A stretch of DNA of 64,000 nucleotides from Piliocolobus tephrosceles (GCF_002776525.5 NC_045453.1:39860096-39924095), one strand, 5' to 3'. Positions 9,331 through 21,364 are shown, numbered from the stretch's first letter. Notes: a model not told the origin generated them from the letters alone. Program-made: numbers and translations.

Positions 9331-12300
9331 AGGGGGGTCCACTCTGAAACTCTCTGCAGTGCTCTGTCCTCCCTGGTAGCCTCACTCTCGGATTCCTTTA
9401 AGGCCTATTCTTTTATCTTCAACTAAACCATGAAGCCCTTGATGACAGCTTTTGTCTTGTACCTTTTTTTGCATTTGGATAGCCACTTTACAAAAGAATA
9501 CCTGCAGGAGTCTATCATACATGCACTGATTGAGATAGATCATGTGAGGATATGTAAAACCAGAGACTCGAAAAACAGCAAGCTGAACTTTTAGATAAGG
9601 TAATCATTCTATGGCTTATTGGTGGTAGTTTATATTAATGGTTGTTAGAATCATGTTGTTTCCAAGCAAATAACACAATAAGAAAACAATCCAGTAATAC
9701 CCCTTAGCTTTGTGAAGGTGTTATGATGAGTTTTATGTAAGACCACAGTGTAGTAAGTTATGGGGGGTTGTCCAGACACCCCCATGTGAGTAGTGTCAAA
9801 ACACATACTCACCCCCACCCTGAGTCGCTCCCTTGGGTCCCATCCAGCAATGACCGTGAGTGCCCCAACACCTGAGCCCATAGATGCTCTTATTTCAGAA
9901 CTCACCTATGTCAGGGAAGCCCCCTGTCTCCCACAGTTTCTTTCAGTCTAGACAGTTCTAGGGCATGGTCCTTTCCCAGGATGGGCACTGTGGGCATATA
10001 AGTATGGGGAGGGAGAGTGGTCACTATTTGTATGTGTGGAATTGGCCACCTGAGAGAATCTGAGAAGGGTCTGAAAAAGTCTGTCCACATCCAGTTATTA
10101 TGGAGCAGTAATGGAGGCAAAACTGTTCCTGGAATCAGTTCATGATATAACCCAAGTGTCGCAAAGAAAGGATCTGGGCAGAGAAAGTGAGTTTTGTTGG
10201 AGCCTGGGGCGAGTGGGAAGAGCAACTGAGAGATGAGCAACGCATGATGGGGCGGGGGCTGGAGGAGAGAGAGCAGGAGGGCGCTGGCCCAGGAGAGATG
10301 ACCACACCAGACTATGTGGACCCCACCTGAGACACAGCCCTAGGAGGACTTGCAGCAAGGGGAGTTGCTGTCCCCATTTCAGGAAGGCTCCCTTGACAGG
10401 TAGGGAATGTGGACTTTCCGTAGAGTAATGCTCTGTTCGCCACTTGTCCAAATAGTAATAAATCACCAGTAAATTCCTGGTGCTGTTTGGAAGGCTTGGA
10501 CTTCAAAGCCCCAAATTCACAAACAGGAACCTTTCATTAACTCTGGAAAAGGAATTTCACTTTATTTCAATTTGTGTATTTTGGTTATTTAGTGGAAGCA
10601 TATATTACTGACCAACATGACATTCCGTTTTGAATCAAGTGCCTTTTATTCTAGAGCCATCAGACATTGAAATTATGTGTTTAAATGCTTGACCAGCCTT
10701 CATCTGTACCAAATGTTTGAACTTGCTTTTATAAAAGATGAGACAACTTTGCTTTTTAGTTTCTTTTTTTTAAAAGCTGGTTTTAGTCACGAGATACCAT
10801 AAGACCAAAAAACCCCTCAGAGCTGTAACACTTTGATTTTCCTGCAGTTCAAAGTACTACCTTTCTTCATTAAATAATTTAAAGCATCTTTTTTTGAGAG
10901 AAGGGAATAAAAGCAAGATCTAATCTGGAATTGAATGCCTTGTGGTGTGTTGTTTTGCTGGGGCCGGTCACCTAATTCTGTCTTTATTTCTCCTCTTTTC
11001 CTCCCTTCTCAGCTACGCTTGGGTATCCAATGTCAGAATTATTTCTTTCATCAGACCCATGCAAATGGAATAATATTCTCTCTGCTGATCATCACTGTTG
11101 CTTGGACCTCTTAAAGTTAAGGTCAAACATCCCTTTTTGTTTTTATTAAGAAGCATTGCATCACACAGAGAAAATATTAAACACTGATCTTTAACAAGAG
11201 CACTGAAAAGCAAATTGGGATCGATCTTATTTTCAGCTGGGACAACCATTTCCTTCAGGCTTGACCTGAGGATCAGATGTTTGACTCTTCTAGGAATCAA
11301 GGTGAAGATGGATAAACATGCAAGTTTGAAAGGAAGCAGGAACAAGGCAATCCAACTTGTATTTTCTGTAAGCTGGCGGCAGAACATTTAACTGCCAGCT
11401 CCTGACAAGGTTTGGAAAACTCATCAGTGGGAAAGCAGCCAAAACACTGCTCAAGCATGGGTGGTCACCAGCAGCAAAGGAGGGAAAGCAAGCCAGAAAG
11501 AAAGAAGGAAAAAAAGAGAGAGTCTTTATATAAGTACTTTCCCATGATATTCTAGCTATCTGCTTTCCTGAAGCAGTGTAACTGTCACCATCCTGCTGAA
11601 AGCTCAAATCAAGGTGATGCAGTGAGGAAGCATTTCATATTAATAACTGCATAAAACAGAGACAACACATTATCATCTATGCAGGCTTGGCTGGGCTGGT
11701 GTGCACCTCACTTCCCAGTTTCAAGAATAGAATGCTCACACTGCATCATATATCATGCCTCCCAAACCTTGTGGTCAGATGAATTTTAATATCAATCTGG
11801 GGAAAAACTCCTTTCCACTATTGAAATTTTGGTTTTGGTTTTGTTTGTTTGTTTTACTGTTAGACTGTGCATAAACACAGAGACCAAGATAACAGTAAGC
11901 AATACAAATGTCAACCAACTCAACAGCTGAAACAGCTAAACCTAATACCCTGTAGAAGCACTCACATACATCACCAATTTAAGAATTTTGTGAGAAACAG
12001 AGTACATTTTTTAAAGTAAGAGATGAGTTCTCTATCAAGTTAATCATGATAATAGCGTTGATATACTTTAGGTCTTTTTTTATATAGGTAGTCTGCAAAC
12101 ACCTTCCTCTTTGATTAGTAATTTTCTTATTAGTGAGATGTATGGTCATCAAAAAATATGTGCAGATGTTTGCCTCCCTTGAGAGCTGGCCAATTGCTCT
12201 TGCAAGGCAGGCCAGTTCAAGGCCATTTGGATCTCGGGCACTACAAGGGGCAGCTCTATTTTGTGACAGGATCATTCCCTGCACTGGCACCAGAAATAAA

Positions 12301-13458
12301 GCTTAAAGGTGAATCTCCCAAGTGAACATTTATCTTTGTACTCAAAGAGCTGCTTTTTCATGATGACTGCCTCAGAGACTTTTTTTTAAAATGAAGCTCT
12401 CTGCTTTGCCTCTGTTACCAAAATCCAAGGTTCTATGACAACCTCATGCTTATAAAGTTTCCTATGTCTTCTGTAATATCTGTGATTCTGTGAGCCATGC
12501 CTCCCTCTCACTGTACCTGGCCCACTTATAAGGATGCAACTGAGCATCCTGTCTTCATTTAGAGGGGAGCAAGACCAATGCTCATCTTCAAACCATGAGC
12601 AGTCTCACTTCATGAGATTGTCTGCTCTACAGGCCCTGGGCAGGGTGCAGAACATGTTCCCAGAGACGTATCTTTGTCTTTGTCTGCAAACTCACAACGT
12701 TCAAACTTGAGACTCAGGAATGGCCTCTATTTCGGGATGCTATACCTGGTGACATAACTGGGTTTCACTGGATTTGCTCAACATATTATCTAGTTGTATG
12801 ACTGAATTGGTCCCCTTTTTGCACAGATGTGGCTTCTAGAAACTTACAATATTTTTGAGTCATTCCATTGCTTTGGGTGCTACACATCTTGAAAGGAAAA
12901 AGCTGCACAGGTCAAGTATAACTGTTAGCATTTGACCGCTGCTTTTGCATCAATTTCAAGCATTCACTATGGTAAGTTGATATGTTTCTAACATGTGGTA
13001 TTGCCTCACCATTGAAGCTGTATTTTTTTCTTACATTGTTAGGTCAGTAATAACATATTTACCTGATACTGGAACTAGAACACAGGTTCCGGTTTAAGTC
13101 ATATGGTAATGACTGGCTTTTGGTTTTTAATTGTACAATCTAAGTTAATAGCAAATCTCCTTTGTATTTGTGTATGTGTCTGTGGGTGTATATAATAATT
13201 AATGCCAAATATTGCAGCTCTTTTGTTAAGAAGACCGTGGTCCACATACCAGTGGGGGAAAAAGAAAGAGAACATTACAAGCATGGAGATCATCAGAGAA
13301 TCCTTGATTTGGGTCCTAGTTCTGGTTTTTGTTCCCTGTACGACTTTGGAAAAGTTATGTTGCCTGCCTTATACAGATTGGTTTAAGGATTGAGCAAGAT
13401 AATCCGTATTAAAATTTAGCCCAGTGTGAAAGTGAAAATATGAGGAAGTGATACTTAA
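9331..13458. other. Unassigned non-coding sequence
   Basis: About 4 kb in which I cannot name any interspersed repeat with confidence. Part of 10180-10330 is GC- and purine-rich and could be an old antisense L2, but the match is too weak to call. ORFs at 11013-11607 (minus) overlap each other and show no domain. Confidence 0.35.
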
Positions 13459-13887
13459 TGATTTGTTTTTCTAAGACCACCAGAGTGGGCACAAAAGAAC
13501 CAGCGAGTAGGCAAGGCTAAAAGCAAAACTGCAAATTTATTCTTTGGTCATCTAGCTTCAGGGACCGGAGCTGGGGGAAGGGGGGGGGGTTTCTAATACA
13601 GTCCCGACAAGAGTGGGGGCTGAGAAAGCCCACCCCCAGCGCATCTGCTGGGAGCGACTTTTCTAGGAGTGGAAGGGCAATAGGTGGGGCACGGGCATGT
13701 CGGGGGAGGGGGGCCGCTCCGCAGGTGCCACCAGGTAAATCTTGGTCTCCTCGGATTGACATCACCTGGTGCATGCCTGATTAATCTTCACCTTCCCGGG
13801 CGTCAGCTGCATTCTCGCACACACGGGAAGAGTTGGTGGTGAAGAAGAACCCGGAAGTGAACCATCCTGCCTCCGTTCGTCCAAACA
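13459..13887 (-). mobile_element. Solo endogenous-retrovirus LTR, minus strand
   Basis: A 429-bp block, GC-rich compared with its AT-rich flanks. Read on the minus strand it starts TGTTTGGACGAACGG and ends AAACAAATCA, so it has the TG...CA ends of an LTR. A perfect 5-bp direct repeat CTTAA flanks it (13454-13458 and 13888-13892). An AATAAA polyadenylation signal lies on the minus strand at 13541-13536, about 78 bp before the 3' end, as expected for R/U5. The G10 run at 13580-13589 lies in the same part. No gag, pol or env sequence adjoins it, so it is a solo LTR left by recombination between two LTRs. The family is not recognised with certainty; it has the look of a class I ERV such as the LTR10/HERV-I group. 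Confidence 0.8.
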
Positions 13888-13892
13888 CTTAA

Positions 13893-14269
13893 TATTAAGA
13901 AGTGTTATATAATTATTGTTTTTGTTATGAAACAAAGTTCTTATTCCTGTATATGAATGTGCACATTTCCAGATGTTCAGTAAAACCATGTCTCAATGCA
14001 AACTTCTTTTGGAGGCTTCCAGCTAGGGATCTTTAAGACACTATTAAGGCAAAATGTTCTGCTTCTATGTCTTCTGGCAATTTTTATACAATATAAAAAT
14101 ATGAATAAAAGTTAGTTAAATAAGGTGTTTCTTAACACATCCTTTCCAAAATGATAAAGTAACTCCTTAAGCACTTTCATAACCTTTAAATGCAGTGAAA
14201 CCAATATTCTTGTCTAGTAAACAGACAGGAACAAGGGCAAGGTATCATAGAGAAAAATGCTTTGCTTAA
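13893..14269. other. Unassigned AT-rich sequence
   Basis: AT-rich sequence with no repeat or gene signal that I recognise. Confidence 0.4.
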
Positions 14270-14445
14270 AAACCGGAAGAATTGAGTCCAAGCCTTTTCT
14301 TGGTCTCTGACTAGCTGTGTGATTTGAAGCAAATTAGTTCTCCAAGTCAAGCTTTTTTTTTTTTTTTTTTTTTTAAATCTGCAAAATAGGAGAAAACATC
14401 TCCATATCCTAGGAATGCTGTGAGGGCTGAGATACACGTTGTACA
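14270..14445 (+). repeat. MIR SINE carrying an internal T tract
   Basis: 'tctgactagctgtgtgattt', 'gaagcaaattag', 'aaatctgcaaaataggagaa' and 'gaatgctgtgagggctgag' follow sense MIR through its core. A run of over 20 T near 14350-14373 replaces the usual 'ctcagtttcctcat' stretch, so the homopolymer grew inside the SINE. Confidence 0.75.
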
Positions 14446-14757
14446 ATCACCTTTCTTATACTATGGAGAAAAGGCATTGTTGAAGCTGAAGGCGATTTCA
14501 GGTGGTTTATTCAAAAAATATATTTTTGGTAGCCTCGTCTTTCTAATGATATACACCCTCACAGGGTGATGACAAAGCATGAATGACAATGTGACCCACT
14601 CGCGCTGACGTACTTCAAGGGAAATCCTCTCATGACTTTATTACTTTCACAGTCTCTACCCCCTCAAGCCTCAGACCAGCTGTTAATAATTATTAAACTC
14701 ACACTCTCCTTATATCTTTTTGGATTTCAAAAATATTTAGTATTGTGATTTGTGGTC
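14446..14757. other. Unassigned sequence
   Basis: No repeat or coding signal recognised. Confidence 0.4.
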
Positions 14758-15410
14758 AGAATTCTCTTGATTACAAATAACAGAAAACCCACTGGAGGAA
14801 TTTTGGAAATAAAAGGAAGGAGAGACTTGGTTACCAGGATATGGGGGCTCTTGGAAGCAGGGGACCAGGGAGCCCCTTGATCCTCCCCACTGCAATGAAC
14901 CACAGTCCTACTCTCTGATTGGAGCCCAGGACATTCTCTCTTCTATTTCTCAGCCTTGCTTCACTCCAGGAGGGCTTTTTATTCTTCATCATTGAAGATG
15001 AGCCTTCGATTTCCCACCTGGTGAAGAGAAAAAGATCCTGTATTCTTTTTCCAAAATTATATACCCTGCAGTCAAATACAGCCAAGTTAAAACTAAGCTC
15101 TTTTAGTTGCCATTTCTGGTAGTTTCAAATGGAAGAGGCTCATTGGCCCAGCTTGAGTCAGGTGCTTTTGTCTGGTCCAATCAGTGTGGCCAGAGAGGGA
15201 GGGAGGATCTCACTTTATAAACGTGGCTGCCTCCACTGTAACCACGTGGTTGAAGATCTGGAATTTGGAGTTTGACTCTAAAACTTTACCTACCTGTAGT
15301 CGAGATGGTCTAAGCATGCCATAGCTGTGGAAGGACAAACACAGCTTCCTGTGATTCTGTCCATTTGCTTTTACAAAGCAGAACCCCACACTTAGCACTG
15401 AGATAGGGAG
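14758..15410 (-). repeat. Probable ancient interspersed repeat, unclassified
   Basis: 'attacaaataacagaaaacc' near the left and 'tcattggcccagcttgagtc', 'tggtccaatcagtgtggcca' further right recall a common mammalian repeat with 'ccaatcactgtggccaggg'-type words. I cannot name the family, and both orientation and limits are guesses. ORFs on both strands here (14831-15122) fit chance reading of a repeat. Confidence 0.35.
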
Positions 15411-16332
15411 AGTTTGACCTTGTAGTTTTCCATGAATATTGGAGTTAACTTTCTCATACTAAAGTATATTTGCTGTCCCAAAGCCATGCAATGGGGTCAT
15501 TAGGTCAAATGACAGGAGAAAATAGTTTTACTTTTCTAATTAAGAAGAAATTTTTGTTAAGTAACTCACAAGTTTAAAAGGATTGTACCTACTTACAGTT
15601 TGCTATGTACAAACTATAAACAGTTTAATACATACAAACAGCTTGATTTTGTAACATAGGCATGTTCTTTTTATAAAAAAGAGTGAAAGTTCTTTGCATT
15701 ACTGTGGAAAAAGACATTATTTCATTCATACATACTGTGTACTAGAGCACAGTAGAAAATTATACTTTTGGATAATGAAAAATAGAAAGCATACAATATA
15801 AAATCATATGGTTCAGAATTTCATGGGCATCGTGAAAATGCTACATGGAAAGCAGAACATTAAGCTTCTTATCATATGTGCAGTGTTCTGAAAGCAAACA
15901 AGCGACAGCACAGAGTAAAATTAAATAATTGCTTTTTGAACGTGATGTGTGTATTCAGGTGTGTAGCATGGCTACTTATGGAGCAGTTTTGTCATTTTGC
16001 CCATTTTTAGTTGACTAACTTAAATCAATATGTAGTATTTTGGTTAAAGCCTGATGAACATTTTCTCCTTGTTCAAATCAAATGAAACTTGGATCCTCTG
16101 GCCCAGTTGTGAGTATGAACATGGATTTATTCTCTCTTTATCTTTTCATGTAGGAGATGGCAGTTCATAAATCTGGTGTCTCAATCTTAGAGATACTTTG
16201 AGAATAATGAGATTACCTTTAAGACACCTCCACTCATTTAACTGTTGCCGAATCACTTTTTTTTGACCAAGGGTTTGGTTTCATTTTCTGATGGAATATT
16301 ATGCATTTGTATGCTCACCTTCATTCTCTGTT
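15411..16332. other. Unassigned AT-rich sequence
   Basis: No repeat, RNA gene or exon-like signal recognised. Confidence 0.35.
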
Positions 16333-16372
16333 AAAAACAAACAAACAAACAAACAAAAAACACAAAACAAAA
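16333..16372. repeat. AAAC-type simple repeat
   Basis: Several AAAC units followed by A-rich sequence with C interruptions. It resembles a retrotransposon tail, but no element body precedes it. Confidence 0.8.
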
Positions 16373-16854
16373 TATCTCACAAGGTTTGGTTTCCTTAATT
16401 CCAAATGGTTTCTTGATCTTGAAGGACTTCAGGCAACCTGAAAGGAGCCCTTGGATCAGGGACAGTGCACACCTCCCCTGCTGTGGGAAACCGTAGAAGA
16501 GTACAGTCTGTGGTTAAACCAGTGGCCAAAGCCTGATTAATTCCATACAGTCCACAGAATGAGAACTCAAACACCATGAAAATTTACAGAAGGTACAGAG
16601 ACCTGGGCTAAGCAAAAATGATATCATTTTTTCCCCTATTCGTCAGGAGTTAGAGTTTTGTGTAGAAACCCTGCAGATGACCGTTGTTGCTCCATAGCTA
16701 ACGGGGTGGACCAGTGATGTGCATCGACCACTTCTATTTGGATTATCCATGTGGATGTTCTCAACCCTGCCAACAAGTCCCAGAGGAGATTGGGCTTCAC
16801 ATGAGGGAAAATACAGTTGTCGCCTTTCAGTTATATCTTAACCATCAAATTATC
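16373..16854. other. Unassigned sequence
   Basis: A 60-codon minus-strand ORF (16395-16577) and nothing else. I recognise no protein family and see no splice context. Confidence 0.35.
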
Positions 16855-17085
16855 GATACAGTATTAATAACGATGTTAATTACACATATGTGTGGCAAAA
16901 TTCTGTCTATACACTTACCAATTACTTTCACAACAGCTCTAAAAGCAGATGTTATTGTTTTTATATTGCAGAATATGAATCTGAATCTCATGGAAGTTAA
17001 ATAATTTTCCAATGTCTCTAACTAGTAAATAGTAGAGTCAGAATTTAACATAAATCCATCTAAATGTAAAGTTTGTATTTTTCTC
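16855..17085 (-). repeat. MIR SINE, antisense
   Basis: 'acacttaccaattactttca' followed by 'gatgttattgtttttatatt', 'aatgtctctaactagtaaat', 'agtagagtcagaatttaaca' and 'ccatctaaatg' follow reverse-complemented MIR from its 3' half to near its 5' end. Confidence 0.65.
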
Positions 17086-17119
17086 ACTGTGATGTATTTT
17101 CTAGTTTTCTAAGCCACAA

Positions 17120-17625
17120 TCTCTTGAAAATTAAAATATTATTTATATACCATAAATTACCTTTTTAAAGTGTACAATTTCATGGTTTTCGGTATACTGC
17201 AAAGTTGCCGCCACTATCTAATTCCAGAACATTTCATCATCCCCCAAAAGAAACTCAATACCCACTACCAGGCACTCTCCACTCCCCCTCCCCATAATCC
17301 CTGGAAACCACTCATCCACTTTCTATCTCTATAGATTTGCCTATTCTGGGTATTTCATATACATATAATCATATGATGTCTGGCTTCTCTCACTTAGCGT
17401 GTTTTCAAAGTTCATCCAAGTCGCAGCACGTGTTAGTACTTTATCTGTTTTATGACTGAATAATGTTCCCTCGTGTGGTGACGGTTACAACACATTTTTT
17501 TATCCACTCATCAGCTGATAAACTTTTTTCTATTATGAATAATGCTATGAATATTGTGTATAAGTCTTTGTTTGAATGCCTTTTTTCAATTTGGGGAGAT
17601 ATATGCCTAGGTATATTTTCTTATT
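17120..17625 (-). mobile_element. L1M LINE fragment, antisense
   Basis: 'taaagtgtacaatttcatgg', 'tctaattccagaacatttca', 'ccactcatccactttctatc', 'gatttgcctattctgggtat', 'ggctgataaactttttt'-like and 'tgaataatgctatgaatatt' are the well-known antisense strand of old L1 3' sequence. It is non-coding and decayed. The ORF at 17463-17672 is a by-product. Confidence 0.85.
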
Positions 17626-18087
17626 TTAGTAAAATAAATCTTATGTTTCAGAAATTCAAATCTGGGTTTTAATTCAGAAAATATTTTTTGATTGTCCACT
17701 AATAACAAGCACATGACTAAGCATCATAGGTCAGAGAAAGAAAAATAAAAAGGCCTGCTGCCTTCCAGTGAGTCCTGCCCTCTCAGTCTTATGGTTGTGA
17801 GTGGCAGGTGTGTGCACATGCACGCTCTTCTTTTCCCTGAGAAAAAAATAACTTGATATGTAGACAAGTCTGAAATTGGCTTATCAACAATGATTTGGGA
17901 GCTGCCAAATTGTGGTACAATTTTGACACTATCTTTTCAAAGAGATCTGAATCAGACTCTGTCATTAAGGCTCATAGGCCTTTAGCCATGAAAAAAAGTA
18001 TCTTCATCCAAAGTAATGAATAGACAAATTAAATTTTATTAGGAGTTTAACGATTCATAATTTATTACTTGTTTGGCAGTCACTTAG
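17626..18087. other. Unassigned AT-rich sequence
   Basis: No named repeat or gene signal. Confidence 0.35.
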
Positions 18088-18896
18088 TTCAACAATTCAT
18101 TCATTCATCTATTCAATATACGTGCTCACCCTGGCACTGTGCTAAGTGCTGGAGAGGTAATGTAGAAAGGGAGGAGCCTGGAGTCCCTGTTCTCTCAGAG
18201 CTTTCAGCCTGGAAACAGATGCAGTCAAGCAAACAGGGGATTGTAATGGAGTGTGATTGAGGCTTTGGTAGGGAAATACAGGATGTTATTAAACCCCAAA
18301 GGAGAAGCCTCTTACCTTGATTAGGGGAAGCAAGAAGACGTTCCTGGAGGAGTGATGCCCAAGCTAGACCTGAAGAATGAGTTAGTTTAGCAAAGAATTT
18401 ATAGGAACTCATGAACAGTGTTTCAGGAAGAAAAAAACCACATCTATGCAGGACTGCACTTTTGTTGAACTGAAGAAAGTTTATTGAGACCAAAGTTCAC
18501 AAGACCCTGAGGATGAAAAATGGGACTGAAAATGGTACCTGGAGCAGATCATTCAAATGCCTTAAGCTTTGCTATGGGTACTGGAATTTATTCTAAAGGA
18601 AGCCGGGAGCCATATAAAACTATATGCAAGTAAGTGAGATGATCAGATTTACTGCAGGCTTCAATATGGATAATGATTGGAGACTGGAAGCAGAGGGACA
18701 AGTTCAGAGCCTGTTGCATTAAGCTACAGATGAGGGATTGTGTCCTGAACCAGGGAGTTGGCTATGGATACGGAGAGAACTTGACAGATATCTGCTACAT
18801 AGGATGTAGGATCTGCAAGACTTGGTGGTTGGTAAAGGGACTGGAAGGCATGAAGGAGGGAGAAGGAGGAGTTGGAGGAGGCCCCCAGATTTCTGG
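18088..18896 (-). repeat. L2 LINE, antisense (part 1)
   Basis: It starts at the L2 3' end ('tcattcattcatctattcaa', 'ggcactgtgctaagtgctgg'). It continues through 'tctctcagagctttcagcct', 'cctggaggagtgatgcccaa', 'gctagacctgaagaatgagt' and purine-rich sequence, in the order of antisense L2. An LTR-like block interrupts it at about 18897. Confidence 0.65.
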
Positions 18897-19316
18897 ATCC
18901 CTCCCATATTCCCTCAGCCCTTGTCATTTGGTGCTTGCCAGCCCATCTTTGAACTGCCAGCATTTGCATGTCTTTGCTTGAGGGGCTGCCAGGCTTAAGT
19001 TTAACAGAATTAACACCCCCAAGGAGGAACTCTCAAGAGGAGAGTTGGCAGATAAATACCCCACTTCCCTCACTTTCTGGGTGAGTCAATGCTAAGACAT
19101 GTTCTGTGTGGTCTCCCAGACTTCTCCATAGGGTGAACCCCAGTTGCCCACAAAAGGGACTGGCTTGATGTGCACCTTTTATGAGCTGCTTTTTCTTCCC
19201 TATCTCACTTCTTTACTCCCTTATTGGTGTATTCTACAGTTGCCTCCCAAATAAACTACTTTCTTGCACATCCTTGTCTAAGCATCTTCTTTTAGGGAAC
19301 CCAATCTAAGGCATCC
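18897..19316 (+). mobile_element. LTR-like element inserted in L2
   Basis: The block contains 'gaattaacacccccaaggag', 'ggtctcccagacttctccat', an AATAAA at 19250-19255, and the ending 'ttttagggaacccaatctaa' followed by GGCA. This looks like an LTR with a polyadenylation signal about 60 bp from its 3' end. It cuts between two collinear pieces of antisense L2. The family is not firmly recognised; an ERVL or MaLR-related LTR is likely. The left edge is uncertain, and no clear target-site duplication was found. Confidence 0.55.
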
Positions 19317-19740
19317 GCATTGTAAACGTGGATAGAAGACCAGCCACAAAGTTAGGGAATGCCCAGGGAGTGACCCGTGTGTGTTGATGGTGGTAGTGAT
19401 GGTGGGTAAAGTTAAAAGAAGTGGAATCAAGTATCAAAAAACCAGTTCTGTAAGCACGGAGGCTGAGATTCCAGGAGACATGGAAGTGAAGGGTGTCATC
19501 TGGGCAGTTGGTCTGAAGTACAGAAGAGAGGGCTCAGCTGGAGGTGATGACTGGGGGTTTATGGAAAGAATAGGTGGGGGCAGGGTGCCAAGGACAGATC
19601 CTTGAGTAAAACTGCCACTTGGCAAGGAGGGAAAGAGTCGTTCACTAAGGAGACTGAGAGGGAGTGGCCAGAAATAAAAGGAAAACCAGGACAGGGGGGT
19701 GGCACCCAAAGATGAGCATCTCCAGGTACATGTTATAGTG
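19317..19740 (-). repeat. L2 LINE, antisense (part 2)
   Basis: 'gctgagattccaggagacat', 'gccaaggacagatccttgag', 'aaggagactgagagggagtg', 'gccagaaataaaaggaaaac' and 'caggacaggggggtgg' match the far part of a repeat that I associate with antisense L2. The ORFs on either strand (19381-19709) are shadows of this repeat. Confidence 0.5.
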
Positions 19741-20814
19741 ATGCATTTTAACTATCAGCTCCACAGGCTTCTCCTGGCACCTCCGTGGACTCCGTAGGTT
19801 CCATCCCTACATCTCAATGCTTATTACAGTTCATCCTTTCCTAGAACATAGTCTCTGTTTTCTGGTTCTGCTACAGAATCAGGAAATACAACGTTACCAC
19901 ACTGTAAATTTGTAGAAAAGCCATAATACTTGTGTGGCTTCCTGCCTTTCACTTTCCTCCTCCAATAACTGAAAGAACATAAAAATTATAATAATAAATT
20001 TCCTCTGATGAGTTACTTGCTGGTTAATGCACATCAATCAAGAAAACATAACCTTTAATTCTTTTATTTTTTAATATTCATGTTTATTTACTTTTACGTT
20101 TTTAATTTATCTTGTCTGAAAAATACAGCTCAAAGGTTCAATATCAATAGCAATGAAAAACACAAAGTTTGCTCTCAGTCATTTCCTGCCCTGGTTTGAA
20201 ATGTGAGCTTTATCATTTTTGGAATTTTCATACAAGCTTATGTTTGCTTTCATTTTCTTCTTTGTCAACCACTTACAAAAAAAAAAAAAGACAACTTTTT
20301 GTGCATTTTCTTTTCCCGATGAAAGGTACAGTGCTTCTGTGAACGTGCAGAGAGAACTCTGCAGCTCCCGTGCTCCATCTGCCTTCATCGGGTGGGCTAT
20401 TTGTAGCTCCTCTGGCTCCTGCAGGACACAGGACTTCTCTAGAGCAGAGCTCCACGTTTGTTTTTAAAATCCCAGATGTGTTCAATTTTCCTTTTGAATT
20501 TCTCTTGTTTTGTACATTTAGGCTTATTTTTGTGCTGTGATTGGCATGGTCTGCGCATTTTCTCCCTTTTAGTGGCTGTGGCAACCTTTTTCTTTACTTC
20601 ATAGTATGCTGTGCAATTGCTTTTGCTAATGTTCTGTGGCCACTGAGGGGCAGAAGTGATTGGTGTGAATATGGGTAGGGTCAAGCAATGGAAGTACTTT
20701 CTTATATACTTGACATTTTAAATCACAGAAAGAGAGCTCAGAGAGACACTTGCAGAAAGGGCACTTGTTTAAATGTGCACTGAACAGGCAGATTCCAGAG
20801 TCACTCAGCTCAGG
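19741..20814. other. Unassigned sequence with A tract
   Basis: Poly-A run near 20276-20289. No repeat family, RNA gene or exon recognised. Confidence 0.35.
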
Positions 20815-20925
20815 TATGAAAACCTGTTTACTCACAAGTAAAAACCCTGGGAAGTTGTTTGACTTCTCTGTTCTATGGTTTCTGCATTTGTAGAAACAAG
20901 TAACCCCTTCCTAATAGTGAGACAG
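20815..20925 (+). repeat. MIR SINE relic
   Basis: 'accctgggaagttgtttgac', 'ttctctgttctatggtttct' and 'gcatttgtagaaacaagtaa' match the sense MIR core ('gacttctctgagcctcagtttcc' type). Diverged. Confidence 0.5.
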
Positions 20926-21148
20926 AGGAGAAAAGATTGATTTAAACCACATGAAATTGCCAGTATTCATCCCTTTTGGCCTGGAAGAATGGCAGTTTCA
21001 TATGGATCTGCCTAATTATACAGAATTCTGGACCCTCAGCAGCCCTTGACCTTCGTAGCTGCTGTCAGGATAAAAGTTAACCTTGAGATCCAGGCCTCTT
21101 TACTCATAAACAAAGTCCAGCATGCCTTGAAGCCTACAAATGCAGAGC

Positions 21149-21292
21149 CACCTCCCCATCTCTTCCTACACTCTTCCCTGATCCCTCCACTCCTCCCTCT
21201 CCCTCCTCCTGCTCCACCCCTCCCCCTTTGCTTCTTTCCTCCCTCCTCCACTCCCCCTACTTCTCTTGTCCTCCTCACCCACTCCTCCCAAA
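21149..21292 (+). repeat. Pyrimidine-rich tract
   Basis: About 140 bases made almost only of C and T, with CTCC/TCCC units and few purines, so the minus strand is a polypurine stretch. It has no exact period. It could be a decayed (CCT)n or polypurine tract. ORFs read through it on both strands (21036-21300) are compositional artefacts. Confidence 0.75.
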
Positions 21293-21364
21293 GGCCTTGA
21301 CCCCAAAAGGTTTCAGTTAACTCTCTAGAAACTAGGCCCCATTTCTGATCTGTTCCTTGGAGCC

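Noticed and set aside
10180..10330. Possible antisense L2 piece
   Set aside because: Purine-rich composition resembles antisense L2, but no run of consensus words in the right order could be shown.
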